NCBI GenBank assembly: GCA_965247015.1
Contig: CBDFGG010000003.1
Coordinates: forward strand, 496,001-560,000
From: JAIXWP01 sp965247015
Lineage (GTDB): Bacteria > Bacteroidota > Bacteroidia > Flavobacteriales_D > Sanyastnellaceae
Length of the DNA: 64,000 bases
Direction: 5' to 3'
Shown here: positions 51,543-61,600 of the stretch, in pieces
Layout: every line of letters begins with the position of its first letter
Numbering within the stretch: position 1 is the stretch's first letter
Notes under the pieces: generated by a model
Databases searched by the model: none
Seen by the model: the letters and a program-made list of their open reading frames with translations, nothing else
What the model was told of the DNA's origin: nothing
Position numbers and translations under genes: made by a program

Positions 51543-52652
51543 TTACACATCCGTTATCCCGCGATAAATCAACTTCTCCACCATGGGTGGGATGGGGAGG
51601 AGTCCTAGCTTCATAGCTGCTTTTACGGCGTCGGTGTCTGTTTTAATTTGATGTCCACCTTCTTTTGGTTCCCATGTATTGATGGCTTCTTTCATACGAG
51701 AGCGAATGGTTTTTGCAAAACAATCCGCTACTTTTTGATCATCCAGATCACATTGAATACCGGTGTGAAATTGAATCTTGTCACAGACATTATTTGCAAT
51801 CGCCTTGTTTCTATCGTGATCAATTCGCTCGTTGAGCAAAAGCAAAAACTTCACAGGAACATTGATGAGCGTGGCATTCAGCAAGTAGAGAATGCTATTC
51901 ATCAACATGGATTGATTCGGTGATGTCACAAATTGTGGTCGCACATAATGTGCTTTCACATCATCCAACACCGTCCAGCGATCGAGGTGCATGGAAGGTT
52001 TTAAGTCCGCTCCTGTTTCAGAATCGTGACAGAGGTAGGCACGCTTTTCCATCAGCATATATTCGGCGTCTCTTATTTCTTTGATCGAAGAAGACCGAAC
52101 GTTCATTCGGTGGCGCACGAGATAGTGATCATCATTCGCTCTGAATACAAATCCAGGGATAGCTAACACTACATAGGCCAAATTTCCCCAGCGTAGCACG
52201 TGGTGAATATCCTCCGGATGATGTAGGCCTCCTTCTGGCATCATTGAATAAATGCGCTCGAGGGTAAAATCTTCCGGTTTTATTCCAAGAATATTCTCAA
52301 TGCGTGGAGATATATAAGAATAGGATGCCGTAGGGATGTGATACACCGAATGAAATTCATTCGAGCCAAAGTGGAAGCGATCCATGCTTTCTTTCACATC
52401 GCGCAGCGGCAGCCCCGTGTGATAAGTGCCTTCAGCTTCTTCTACAAATTGCAAAGCTAGCTCTGGATGAAATCCATCGTGCTTCGAGCGAATAGCATCT
52501 AAGCGTTCAAAGGTCTTGGCGATTTTCTCATGTCCTTGGTACACTTTCGAATGCTTGCTCTCTTCCGTAGAATAAAGCGCATTCACCAGCGATTTCCAAG
52601 TAGGATACGTGAGTCGTTCACCCAATCGAAAATTGGAGAGTCGATCGGTCAT
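51543..52652 (-). CDS. PAS-like domain protein without visible DNA-binding domain
   Basis: The 369-residue protein has a PAS-like core around residues 105-150: FHSVYHIPTASYSYISPRIE followed by NILGIKPEDFTLERIYSMMP and a HPEDIHHV segment. Similar cores occur in Bacteroidota LuxR-type regulators, but here the C-terminal ~170 residues end in LLPIPPMVEKLIYRGITDV with no helix-turn-helix that I can see. The region CDKIQFHTGIQCDLDDQKVA does not resemble a known output domain. Confidence 0.7.
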   Translation of the reverse strand: MTDRLSNFRLGERLTYPTWKSLVNALYSTEESKHSKVYQGHEKIAKTFERLDAIRSKHDGFHPELALQFVEEAEGTYHTGLPLRDVKESMDRFHFGSNEFHSVYHIPTASYSYISPRIENILGIKPEDFTLERIYSMMPEGGLHHPEDIHHVLRWGNLAYVVLAIPGFVFRANDDHYLVRHRMNVRSSSIKEIRDAEYMLMEKRAYLCHDSETGADLKPSMHLDRWTVLDDVKAHYVRPQFVTSPNQSMLMNSILYLLNATLINVPVKFLLLLNERIDHDRNKAIANNVCDKIQFHTGIQCDLDDQKVADCFAKTIRSRMKEAINTWEPKEGGHQIKTDTDAVKAAMKLGLLPIPPMVEKLIYRGITDV

Positions 52653-52798
52653 ATAAAATTGGTTTAGGCTAAAAATCTATTTGTGTATTCCAAAAATAGG
52701 CGCCAGAATGTTCCGAAATTTAGTTGTCACAAAAAACTACTTCAATTTCGAATTTTTCGAACGAAAAACTTGCTTTTCACAACATTACTAGCTAATCC

Positions 52799-53023
52799 AT
52801 GTCGCAAAATGATACTGTCAGTTGCGATTTTTGCAACACAAAAAAAGGCTACACAAAAAGCCATTATTTTTTCGAGAGTTTCGAGCAACCCCTCTCCAAG
52901 AATCGAGTCTTATTATTAGAAAACACACCAAAACCAAACGATAAAATATTGACGGAGGTACTGCCTGCTTCTCCAAAGTTGAAGGTACCAAGGTCAAGAT
53001 TTCATGATTTCCTAAACAAATAG
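52799..53023 (+). CDS. Small CxxC protein, uncertain
   Basis: The 74-residue frame has one CDFCNTKKGYTKSH segment, a possible half zinc finger. Its stop codon sits directly before a terminator hairpin, which supports it being a real gene. A competing frame at 52680-52919 on the same strand has less natural composition. Confidence 0.45.
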   Translation: MSQNDTVSCDFCNTKKGYTKSHYFFESFEQPLSKNRVLLLENTPKPNDKILTEVLPASPKLKVPRSRFHDFLNK

Positions 53024-53056
53024 AAAGCCCCCCTGATCGCAGGAGGGCTTTTTATT
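53024..53056. terminator. Two-way terminator hairpin
   Basis: AAAGCCCCCCT, GATCGC, AGGAGGGCTTT with one mismatch, followed by TTTATTT on the plus strand and an A-run on the other side. It serves the small plus-strand gene and, in reverse, tyrS. Confidence 0.85.
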
Positions 53057-53077
53057 TAGATCTCGTTTGAAAGCGCT

Positions 53078-54370
53078 TTACGCTGTCTTCACCACGAAAT
53101 AATTCTTCTTGCCGCGTTGCAACAAGAGGTATTTGCCTTTCAATAGTTGATCGGCTCCCACAGTGGTTTCTAAAGTCACTTTATTTTTATTGATGCTGAT
53201 GCTGTTCTCTTGCAATGCACGGCGTGCTTCGCCATTGCTGCTCAAGAAACCTGACTTCACGAGCAATTCAATGATTCCCACTCCTGCTTCGATCTCAGTC
53301 TTTGCAAATTCGCCCTGCGGCACACCTTCGAAAATATCCAAGAAATCGCCTTCGCTCAATTTCATCAAATCATCTGCTGTCGATCTGCCAAATAATATTT
53401 CACTCGCAGCCTTTGCAGTCTCCAAGTCTTCTGCACTGTGCACGCGCGTGGTAATATCATCTGCCAATGCTTTTTGCAATACACGCTTGCCTGGATCGAT
53501 GGCGTGCTCTGCTTCCAATGCTTCCACTTCTTCTTGTGTCTTCAAAGTGAAAATGCGGATGAAATTGCTCACATCAGCGTCGGTTGCGTTCAACCAGAAT
53601 TGGTAGAATTTATATGGGCTCGTGCGCGCTGGATCCAACCACACATTGCCGCCTTCTGATTTTCCAAACTTGGTTCCATCGGCCTTTTTGATCAACGGCG
53701 TGGTCAAAGCAAATGCTTCTCCTTGGTCCATGCGGCGAATCAATTCTGTACCGGTGGTAATATTTCCCCACTGATCGCTGCCGCCCATCTGCAATTTTAC
53801 CCCTTGATTTTTCCATAAATAGTAAAAATCATATCCTTGGATCAATTGGTAAGTAAACTCTGTAAAGCTCATCCCTTCGCGGTCTTCACCGCTAATACGA
53901 TTCTTTACAGAATCTTTTGCCATCATATAATTAACGGTCAAACGCTTGCCCACATCACGAATAAAATCAAGGAATGTAAACTCCTTAAACCAATCGTAAT
54001 TATTCACGATGCGTGCAGCATTCTCTCCAGAGAAATCCAAAAATTTCTCGAGTTGTTTTTTCTGACAAGCTTGATTGTGACGAAGTTGGTCTTCTCCCAA
54101 CAAATTGCGCTCTGCTGATTTTCCAGATGGATCACCGATCATTCCAGTAGCACCACCAATCAAGGCAATCGGACGATGTCCGCATTGTTGAAAATGAAGA
54201 AGGGTCATGATCTGCACCATGTTGCCCACTCCCAATGAATCTGCCGTAGGATCAAATCCGATATAGCCCGACACGACTTCTTTCTGAAGTAATTCTTCTG
54301 TTCCGGGCATCACATCTTGTAACATGCGACGCCATTTCAATTCCTCAATAAAATTTTTCTTCCCGTTCAT
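53078..54370 (-). CDS. tyrS: Tyrosine--tRNA ligase
   Basis: The 430-residue class I synthetase charges tRNA-Tyr. Visible motifs are GFDPTADSLGVGNM (HIGH-like region), GGSDQWGNITTGTELIRR (tyrosine pocket), KFGKSEGGNVWLD (KMSKS-like) and a C-terminal S4-type RNA-binding domain (FLSSNGEARRALQENSISIN). The length is normal. It lies 17 bp after murF on the same strand. Confidence 0.98.
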   Translation of the reverse strand: MNGKKNFIEELKWRRMLQDVMPGTEELLQKEVVSGYIGFDPTADSLGVGNMVQIMTLLHFQQCGHRPIALIGGATGMIGDPSGKSAERNLLGEDQLRHNQACQKKQLEKFLDFSGENAARIVNNYDWFKEFTFLDFIRDVGKRLTVNYMMAKDSVKNRISGEDREGMSFTEFTYQLIQGYDFYYLWKNQGVKLQMGGSDQWGNITTGTELIRRMDQGEAFALTTPLIKKADGTKFGKSEGGNVWLDPARTSPYKFYQFWLNATDADVSNFIRIFTLKTQEEVEALEAEHAIDPGKRVLQKALADDITTRVHSAEDLETAKAASEILFGRSTADDLMKLSEGDFLDIFEGVPQGEFAKTEIEAGVGIIELLVKSGFLSSNGEARRALQENSISINKNKVTLETTVGADQLLKGKYLLLQRGKKNYFVVKTA

Positions 54371-54387
54371 GGCGCGAAAATAGGCTA

Positions 54388-55665
54388 TTAAAATATTTCT
54401 TTGATTTCTTCTAGTCGAATCCCTCGTGATCCCTTGATCAAGATGGTGTGTTGTTGTAATTGCATCGTCGCAAGGGCTTCCTTAGCCTCGACGTTGGTGG
54501 CAAATCGCTTATACTCCGAGTAGCCTGGTATCGATAAATATACTTCGCCCACGGTCACTCCTTTCAATCCGAGCTCTTGCGCTTTGCGAAGCATCGCTTC
54601 GTGTTCTGCCGGGGCTTCATCGCCCAACTCGCGCATATCCCCCATCACAAAAAAAGTATCGCCTTTTTGTCTGCTCAAATTCACCAATGCATGTTCCATG
54701 CTGGATGGATTGGCATTGTAGGCATCCATGATCAATGTATTCTTTGCTGTTACTACAATTTGCGAGCGATTGTTATCGGGATCATAACTCGACATGGCCT
54801 CGATTTGATCTTGAATCGGTACACCGAAATAATTTCCCACTGCGGCAGCAGAAGCGAAATTATAGAGGTTGTAAGCCCCACTCAGCTTGCTTTCTACAAC
54901 ATAAGCGGTTTCTCCCACTTTGTATTCAAAAGTCAAAAATGGTGTTTCGCTCAACACCTTCATTGAAAAATCGCCTGTCTCAAATCCGTAAACGATGCGA
55001 TCCATTCCTTGCGATACTTCATCCAACGCGGGTAGCTCCACATTCACGAATACTTTTCCACCTTTTGAGTGAACGTAATCATACAATTCACGCTTCCCTT
55101 TTTTCACGCCTTCCACTCCTCCGAATCCTTCCAAATGGGCTTTACCAATATTGGTGATGAGTCCGAATTCTGGATCTGCATATTGACAGTAGCCATGTAT
55201 TTCTCGTTGGTGATTCGCCCCCATTTCAATCACTGCAAACTCCGCAGAATCAGGAATAGCGAGCAACGTGAGTGGCACTCCAATATGATTATTGAGATTG
55301 CCCTTCGTCGCATGAACCTTATACTTTTTCGAAAGCACCGCTGTCAACAATTCTTTTGTGGTGGTCTTGCCATTGCTTCCAGTGATGGCCAAAAAAGGAA
55401 TATCCAACGATTGGCGATACATGGCACTTAATTGCTGCAATGCATCAAGAGCATTGTCCACACGTACCAATCGCCCATCATTGGAGTCGATATCTTCATC
55501 TACCACCGCCCAATCGCAACCAGCATCCAAGGCTTGCAATGCGAATTGATTGCCGTTGAAACGCTCTCCTTTTAATGCGAAGTAGATCGCGTGCGGCACG
55601 ATTTGACGCGTGTCAGTGGTGACCGCTTTATATTTTAAAAAATGACTAAATACTTCTTGGATCAT
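54388..55665 (-). CDS. murF: UDP-N-acetylmuramoyl-tripeptide--D-alanyl-D-alanine ligase
   Basis: The 425-residue cytoplasmic ligase adds D-Ala-D-Ala to the peptidoglycan precursor. The ATP loop GSNGKTTT is at residues 96-103, followed by NLNNHIGVPLTLL, EMGANHQREI and the DAYNANPSSMEHAL block, all typical of MurF. It lies directly downstream of gldJ on the minus strand, an order also seen in other Flavobacteriia (from memory). Confidence 0.96.
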   Translation of the reverse strand: MIQEVFSHFLKYKAVTTDTRQIVPHAIYFALKGERFNGNQFALQALDAGCDWAVVDEDIDSNDGRLVRVDNALDALQQLSAMYRQSLDIPFLAITGSNGKTTTKELLTAVLSKKYKVHATKGNLNNHIGVPLTLLAIPDSAEFAVIEMGANHQREIHGYCQYADPEFGLITNIGKAHLEGFGGVEGVKKGKRELYDYVHSKGGKVFVNVELPALDEVSQGMDRIVYGFETGDFSMKVLSETPFLTFEYKVGETAYVVESKLSGAYNLYNFASAAAVGNYFGVPIQDQIEAMSSYDPDNNRSQIVVTAKNTLIMDAYNANPSSMEHALVNLSRQKGDTFFVMGDMRELGDEAPAEHEAMLRKAQELGLKGVTVGEVYLSIPGYSEYKRFATNVEAKEALATMQLQQHTILIKGSRGIRLEEIKEIF

Positions 55666-55705
55666 GTTTCAAAAATAATCGGATGGTGGGCGGTTTGGTC
55701 AAAAA

Positions 55706-55730
55706 AAAACGCCCCGTGAAGGGGCGTTTT
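55706..55730 (-). terminator. Terminator of gldJ
   Basis: AAAACGCCCC, GTGAA, GGGGCGTTTT has perfect 10-bp arms with an A9 run at 55701-55709, which is a T-tract on the minus strand. It starts 20 bp after the gldJ stop codon. Confidence 0.92.
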
Positions 55731-55749
55731 CAATATTCTTATTCACGAA

Positions 55750-57507
55750 TTAGCGTGTATCACGCGCTCCGAGACCTGTTGGGCTACCCACACGGGTCAT
55801 AGCGCAACGGAAACCAAGCGTTGCCATCGAGCGGCGCTCATCGAGGAATCGACGTGTACCTGGGATGGTATAGTATGCACGATCTCTCCAGTTGCCGCCT
55901 TTGTAAACGCGTGCTCTGTTGTTGATCAGAGTAGTTTGTCCCCACTCATACATACGGTTGTTATCTGTTTCGTATGATGTATCACCATAGAAATTGCTGC
56001 TTGCGAAGTCACCATCACGGTAGTCGATGTTATCCGCTTTGCGATAGTTACGACGGTCGATATTCTCTTCCACGTTCACATCACGCATACGCATATCACC
56101 AGCAGTGTTTTCAATGTAGTCAGCGATACCATCACGAAGGTCCGGAGCAACTGGCGATTCAGAGTTGGTCACCAAGTCCATTACTTCTTGCATCAAAGCT
56201 TGTGCTTCGTCGATTTTACGTTCTTTTTCTTTCTCTTTCGCTTGATCAATTTTAGCGATGCTTTGATCGATCAATGTCATATCCGCTTCAGTCAACTTAC
56301 CAGTTGCAGCCTTTTGGTATTCAGCGATGAAGTATTGTACACCTTCAATATCATAAACAGTGTAGTCATATTTCTCAGCTACCGAACCGTCAGCGTTCAA
56401 CACTTTTGTTTGGTAAACGTTACCACGGAATGGTCGGAAGTCAGATTTATCTTCGTGAGAAAGCGGACGATAAACGTCCATTACCCACTCTGAAACGTTA
56501 CCAGCCATGTTATACAAACCGTAGTCGTTTGGAGGATAAGCATAAACAAGTGCCGTGATTTCCGCAGCATCGTTTAAGTATCCTGCAGTACCCATATAGT
56601 CACCACCGCCACGAACGAAGTTAGCGCGGATAGTACCGAAGAACTTACCACCATTGTCGTCATTACGAACATAGTGTCCATTCCATGGATAGGTACGGCG
56701 ATCTGTGATCAATTCTTGGTAAGAGTTACCGATAAGACCCAAAGCAGCATATTCCCATTCAGCTTCGGTAGGCAGGCGGTAACGAGGTAGAAGTACCCCA
56801 TCTTCGATGCGTACGTTACGGAATTCAGAACCAGCTTTTGGATTGAGGTTAGTAACACCATCAGCAGCCTTTTCACCTTCGTACTGACCGTTGAGGTAAG
56901 CATCAGTAGTGAAGTGGTCACCGTCAGATTGTGCAGTTGGGTTGTGTACCAAAAGACCTTCACGGATAAGAATCAACTCGTTTACACGGTCTGTTCTCCA
57001 AGCGCAATAGTCATTTGATTGAAGCCAGTTAACACCTACCACTGGGTAGTCGCTGTAAGCAGGGTGACGAAGGTAATATTCAACGAGAGGTTCGTTGTAT
57101 TCCATTTTCTCACGCCATACTAGAGTATCTGGCAAAGCTTTATTGATGATTTCAGGATAAGAGTCACCATACACGAGGCCTAACCAGTAAAGGTAGTCTC
57201 TCCAGTATTGGTTGGTAACTTCAGTTTCGTCCATGTAGAAAGAAGAAACAGTCACACGGCGAGGAATATTATCCCAAGCGAAGTTGACATCGTCTTCTAC
57301 TCGACCCATTGTGAAAGTACCACCTTCCACGAGAACAAGTCCAGGACCAGTCTCTTGCTCAACGTAATCGGGTCTTTCGTAACCACCGTTCTTTGGATCG
57401 TTGTAGTTCCAACCGGTAGCACCAGAGCCTGATTTTTCGCAAGAGTTAAGCACAACTGCCGCTGCAATGAGGGCTACCGCTGTTAATTTGCTTGCTAATG
57501 ATTTCAT
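55750..57507 (-). CDS. gldJ: T9SS / gliding motility lipoprotein GldJ
   Basis: The 585-residue protein has a lipobox VVLNSC (Cys23) and an FGE-sulfatase-like fold: GGTFTMGRVEDDVNFAWDNI, SSFYMDETEVTNQYWRDYL, RLPTEAEWEYAALG, GLYNMAGNVSEWVMDVY and the closing RRSMATLGFRCAMT. The insertion at ~370-450 is highly charged and helical (KEKERKIDEAQALMQEVMDL). GldJ supports the GldK/GldN ring of the type IX system and gliding. Its neighbours porU and porV confirm the assignment. Confidence 0.92.
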   Translation of the reverse strand: MKSLASKLTAVALIAAAVVLNSCEKSGSGATGWNYNDPKNGGYERPDYVEQETGPGLVLVEGGTFTMGRVEDDVNFAWDNIPRRVTVSSFYMDETEVTNQYWRDYLYWLGLVYGDSYPEIINKALPDTLVWREKMEYNEPLVEYYLRHPAYSDYPVVGVNWLQSNDYCAWRTDRVNELILIREGLLVHNPTAQSDGDHFTTDAYLNGQYEGEKAADGVTNLNPKAGSEFRNVRIEDGVLLPRYRLPTEAEWEYAALGLIGNSYQELITDRRTYPWNGHYVRNDDNGGKFFGTIRANFVRGGGDYMGTAGYLNDAAEITALVYAYPPNDYGLYNMAGNVSEWVMDVYRPLSHEDKSDFRPFRGNVYQTKVLNADGSVAEKYDYTVYDIEGVQYFIAEYQKAATGKLTEADMTLIDQSIAKIDQAKEKEKERKIDEAQALMQEVMDLVTNSESPVAPDLRDGIADYIENTAGDMRMRDVNVEENIDRRNYRKADNIDYRDGDFASSNFYGDTSYETDNNRMYEWGQTTLINNRARVYKGGNWRDRAYYTIPGTRRFLDERRSMATLGFRCAMTRVGSPTGLGARDTR

Positions 57508-57558
57508 GATTTTCCTGATTTTCCTATGATTATATACTGGCTAAAGTAGGTCTTCTTA

Positions 57559-58536
57559 TTAGAAAGATGGACAAGCTAACGCACGGAAGCTCTTCTTTGT
57601 TTTACGACATTCGAAATTAATCGTCATCGAAACTTCGTGAGAACCACCTGTTGCTGGCGTCAATTCCGAAATGGTGACGTCATAGCTGTATCCAAATTTA
57701 ATCACATCTGTTTGTACACCTAGAGTAGCAATGAAAGCGTCGCGGTAAGTTTCTCCAAATAACAAACCTCTAAACCATACACCTGCTACGATAGGTCCTT
57801 TGTTTACGTACATACCAAGGTTAAGTTGCTGGAACTCCCCTTGACGACGATAAAGGATATTGGGTGAAAGATTCGCATCAGCGTCTCTTCTCTTTTTCTG
57901 AATTGGAATAACAGCACCTGCGTGAGCAGTGAACTTCATTGGTAGTCGGCTTGTTCCAACAATAAGCGACTCATTTGGCTCATTCAAGTGGTGAACAGCA
58001 ACACCTGCGTAAAGTACATCCGAGAAACCGAGGATACCTGCAGAGAAGTCAACCGCTTTCACGTTGCCACCTCTTGGAATATCTTGAGTTTCGTAGATGA
58101 ATCCTTTGCGAGGATCGATCATATCACCGAAGGTAAGCTTGCTCCAATCCAAAGATTTTTGGAAGTAGGTGGCTTGAAAGCCCGCCTTGATGGAGAACTT
58201 ACGGGTGATAGGTTGTTGGTACGAGTAGATACCACTGAACGTGGTAGTGTTGAGTGTACTTTGAGCAGCACGGTCATTCATTACGATAAGACCGAGACCA
58301 CCTTGGATGGTTTCAACGTGTTGGTCGTAGCTGGCACTGGTAGTGACAAACGAACCAGACAATGAAGGCCATTGGTTTCGGTAATTCATAACCAAACGAG
58401 GACAGCGAGCCGTTCCCGCGAAAGCAGGGTTCAAATACAGAGGATTGGCATAGAACTGAGTGAACTCAGGATCCTGCGCCAACAGTTGGGTAGAGACTGT
58501 AAGGGCTGCGAAAAGACAGAATAAACTTTTTTTCAT
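57559..58536 (-). CDS. PorP/SprF-family type IX secretion membrane protein
   Basis: ATG 58536 gives the signal peptide MKKSLFCLFAALTVSTQLLA. The ~325-residue outer-membrane barrel has the family opening DPEFTQFYANPLYLNPAFAG, then NYRNQWPSLSGSFVTTSASY, GLGLIVMNDRAAQSTL and the closing FGYSYDVTISELTPATGGSH. PorP/SprF proteins help export or attach particular T9SS substrates. It lies 51 bp upstream of gldJ on the same strand and is divergent from porU. Confidence 0.93.
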   Translation of the reverse strand: MKKSLFCLFAALTVSTQLLAQDPEFTQFYANPLYLNPAFAGTARCPRLVMNYRNQWPSLSGSFVTTSASYDQHVETIQGGLGLIVMNDRAAQSTLNTTTFSGIYSYQQPITRKFSIKAGFQATYFQKSLDWSKLTFGDMIDPRKGFIYETQDIPRGGNVKAVDFSAGILGFSDVLYAGVAVHHLNEPNESLIVGTSRLPMKFTAHAGAVIPIQKKRRDADANLSPNILYRRQGEFQQLNLGMYVNKGPIVAGVWFRGLLFGETYRDAFIATLGVQTDVIKFGYSYDVTISELTPATGGSHEVSMTINFECRKTKKSFRALACPSF

Positions 58537-58669
58537 TCGCACGATTTTTACTTGGGGTAAAAAATGAATTAGCAATATTACAACATTTTTGGCCACAAAA
58601 AATATTAAATGGTGACAATAATTAGACTCATATTAAGTTTGACCCGTTGCTTTATCCCTTTGAAAAGTC

Positions 58670-61600
58670 ATGACAAAATACTTTTTTAGCACCATTGCTG
58701 GTGCATTTTTCATTCTTATTGGTGGTGCTGCCTTATCGCAAAACACTTTCACATTCAATGGTTTAATTGAATGGAAAGACCTTGCAACAGCCTCTTCCAA
58801 CGATGATGGGACGGTCTTTTTCAAGAAAGAATCGTACTCCCAAGATGGTATTTCCTTGCCACTTTTCATCACTCAAAAGCGATTGGATCGGTTTGAATCC
58901 GTCTCTCAATACCGCATAACGGCCCAAGAGGTTACATCGGTTCCTGAAAATTTTCTCTCAGATACTCAAAAATCAAGTATTTCAAACGACTGGCAAATTC
59001 AGACCGAGGTCAAGACGGGAGGGTCTATTGCCTACCTCATTTTGGAATTAGTTCCTTTTAGAAAAAATAATGGCACTATTGAAAGGCTAACTTCTTTCAA
59101 CATAGAGGTTTCGACCACTCCAGCTACAAAACCAGCCAATCGAGCGATCACTTTTGCTGATCACAGCGTATTGGCAGAAGGATCTTGGTACAAAATCGCC
59201 ATTTCTAAAGATGGTGTGTACCGTGTGGATGCTAATCTGCTCACTTCGCTTGGAGTAGATCTAACCACTCTAAACTTGAATCAGCTGAATATTTATGGAA
59301 ATGGTGGAGAACTTCTTCCGGAATCGAATGCGGTAGATCGCTTCACTGATTTACAGAAAAACGCTATTTCAGTGGTCGATCAAAACAACAACGGTAGTTT
59401 CGACAACAACGACTACATTCTATTTTACGGAAAAGGTCCTGACACATGGAACAATAGTAACATTGCGGCAGAGCCAACGGTGTGGCGTCATACCAAGCAT
59501 TACTACAGCGATTCGGCCTACTACTTTATTCGCACCGATGACCTCACCAATCCACTTCGCGTTCCCACGCAGCCCATACCAGACGGGGCGGTCAATTACA
59601 CCTCTACAAGTTTTCAAGACTTTGCCTACATCGAAACAGATCAATTCAACGTGGCAAAATCAGGTCGTGAGTTTTATGGTGATGCATTTGAAAACAACAC
59701 TTCAGGAACCTATAACTTCTCTGTACCAAACGTCCTACCTGAGCCAGCGTATTTTGAAACCACAGTCGTTACAAGATCAATTACTGCCGCATCTTCCTTT
59801 AATTTTAATGTTCAAGGAAATACATTAACCGTAACACCAAGCGTCACATCGACGGGTGCAGGAGCAGATCTTGCTCGTGTTGCTTCTGGTAATCTCACTT
59901 TCAACCCTACTGGCTCACCTATCAATATTGCGATAAATTTTCAAAAAGCCAATCCAGAGGCTCAAGGTTGGCTTGATTTCTTGAGGGTAAATGTGACACG
60001 TGCTCTGATCATGAGCGGTGCACAAATGAATTTTAGAGATGTGCGTAGCGTGGGCGTTGGAAATGTAACAGAATTTCTATTGAGCCAGGTGCAGCCCAAT
60101 ATCAGCATTTGGGATATCACCAATCCACTTCAGCCAGAAGCTATCAGTGGAGTGAATGCATCGAACACCTATACGTTTAAGGCCAACACATCAAGTCTTC
60201 GTGAATACATTGCTTTTAATAACGGCGGATTCTTGATTCCAACTGCTAAAGGCAAAGTTGCTAATCAGGATTTACATGCGGTGGCCAATCCGGATATCGT
60301 AATCATCAGCGCACCTCGTTTGGTAACCTATGCGCAAGAACTTGCAGATATTCATATTGCTCGCGGCAAGAGTGTTTTGGTAACCAATGCATTCGATATT
60401 TACAATGAATTTTCTTCTGGAAATCCGGACCCTATTGCCTTCCGCATGTTGATGAAAATGTTCTATAACCGTGCGAACGGTGTGGAAGCAGATCAGCCGG
60501 AGAATTTGGTCATTTTTGGAGATGGAAATTATTTGAATAACAAGGGGCTGAGTTCACAAACTGGAGCAACAGTTCTTGTATTTGAAAGCGACAATAGCGT
60601 ATCACAACTTAACTCTTATGTTAGTGATGACTATTTTGTGTTGTTGGATGACAATGACACAGGCAATAGTGCCAATCCAAGTGATAAGCTAGACTGTGGT
60701 ATCGGAAGAATACCAACAGCAGATATTTCTGAGGCTGCCAATTATATTTCTAAGGTTAGAACATATCTCGCGTCAAACACAAGTGTGGATGGCGGTGCAT
60801 TTTGCGTGGGTGATGAAACACAGTCCACGTTTGGCACTTGGAGAAATATGCTCACGTTTGTGTGCGATGACCTTGACGGGAGCTTCGGTCCTGGAGAATC
60901 GCAGCATACCACTACCAGCGAACTTTTGGCGAATTACATGAAAGCAAGACATCCTCAATATGATATTACCAAGCTCTACATGGATGCATTCCAACAAGTG
61001 GTGACTCCTGGCGGTGAGCGCTATCCTACGGGGGAAGAAGCAATTCGTCAGCGTGTGGAGCTAGGAAGTTTGTTGGTGAGTTATGTTGGTCACGGAGGCG
61101 AAAGAGGATTCGCTCACGAACGTATTCTTACTATCCCTACCATCAATGGCTGGACAAATAAAAATAGACTTCCCGTTTTCCTAACTGCAACCTGCGAACT
61201 CGCTCGTTTTGATGATCCATCCTTTAAATCGGCAGGAGAATTATTGATCATGAATCCTAATGGCGGTGCCATAGTGATGTTGACCACCACTCGCGTCGTA
61301 ACAGGCGGCGACAACAGAGAACTGGATGAGGCATTCTTCAAATTTGCTTTTGAAAAAGAAACATTCGCCAATCTTACATTAGGAAAGATCAATCAATTGA
61401 CGAAAAACGAATTGGAGTCAAACAACACGAGCAAGCAGAACTTTAGTCTCTTGGGAGATCCTTGCTTGAAGATGGTTTACCCTAAAGAATATGTCTATAC
61501 CACCGCTGTGAATGGCATTGATGTGACTACTGCTATCGATACTTTAAAAGCTTTACAAGAGGTTACATTTACAGGTTATGTTGGAGATGAAACCGGCACA

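Noticed and set aside
52680..52919. 78-codon plus-strand frame
   Set aside because: It overlaps the better-supported small CxxC frame in another phase and reads like spacer sequence.
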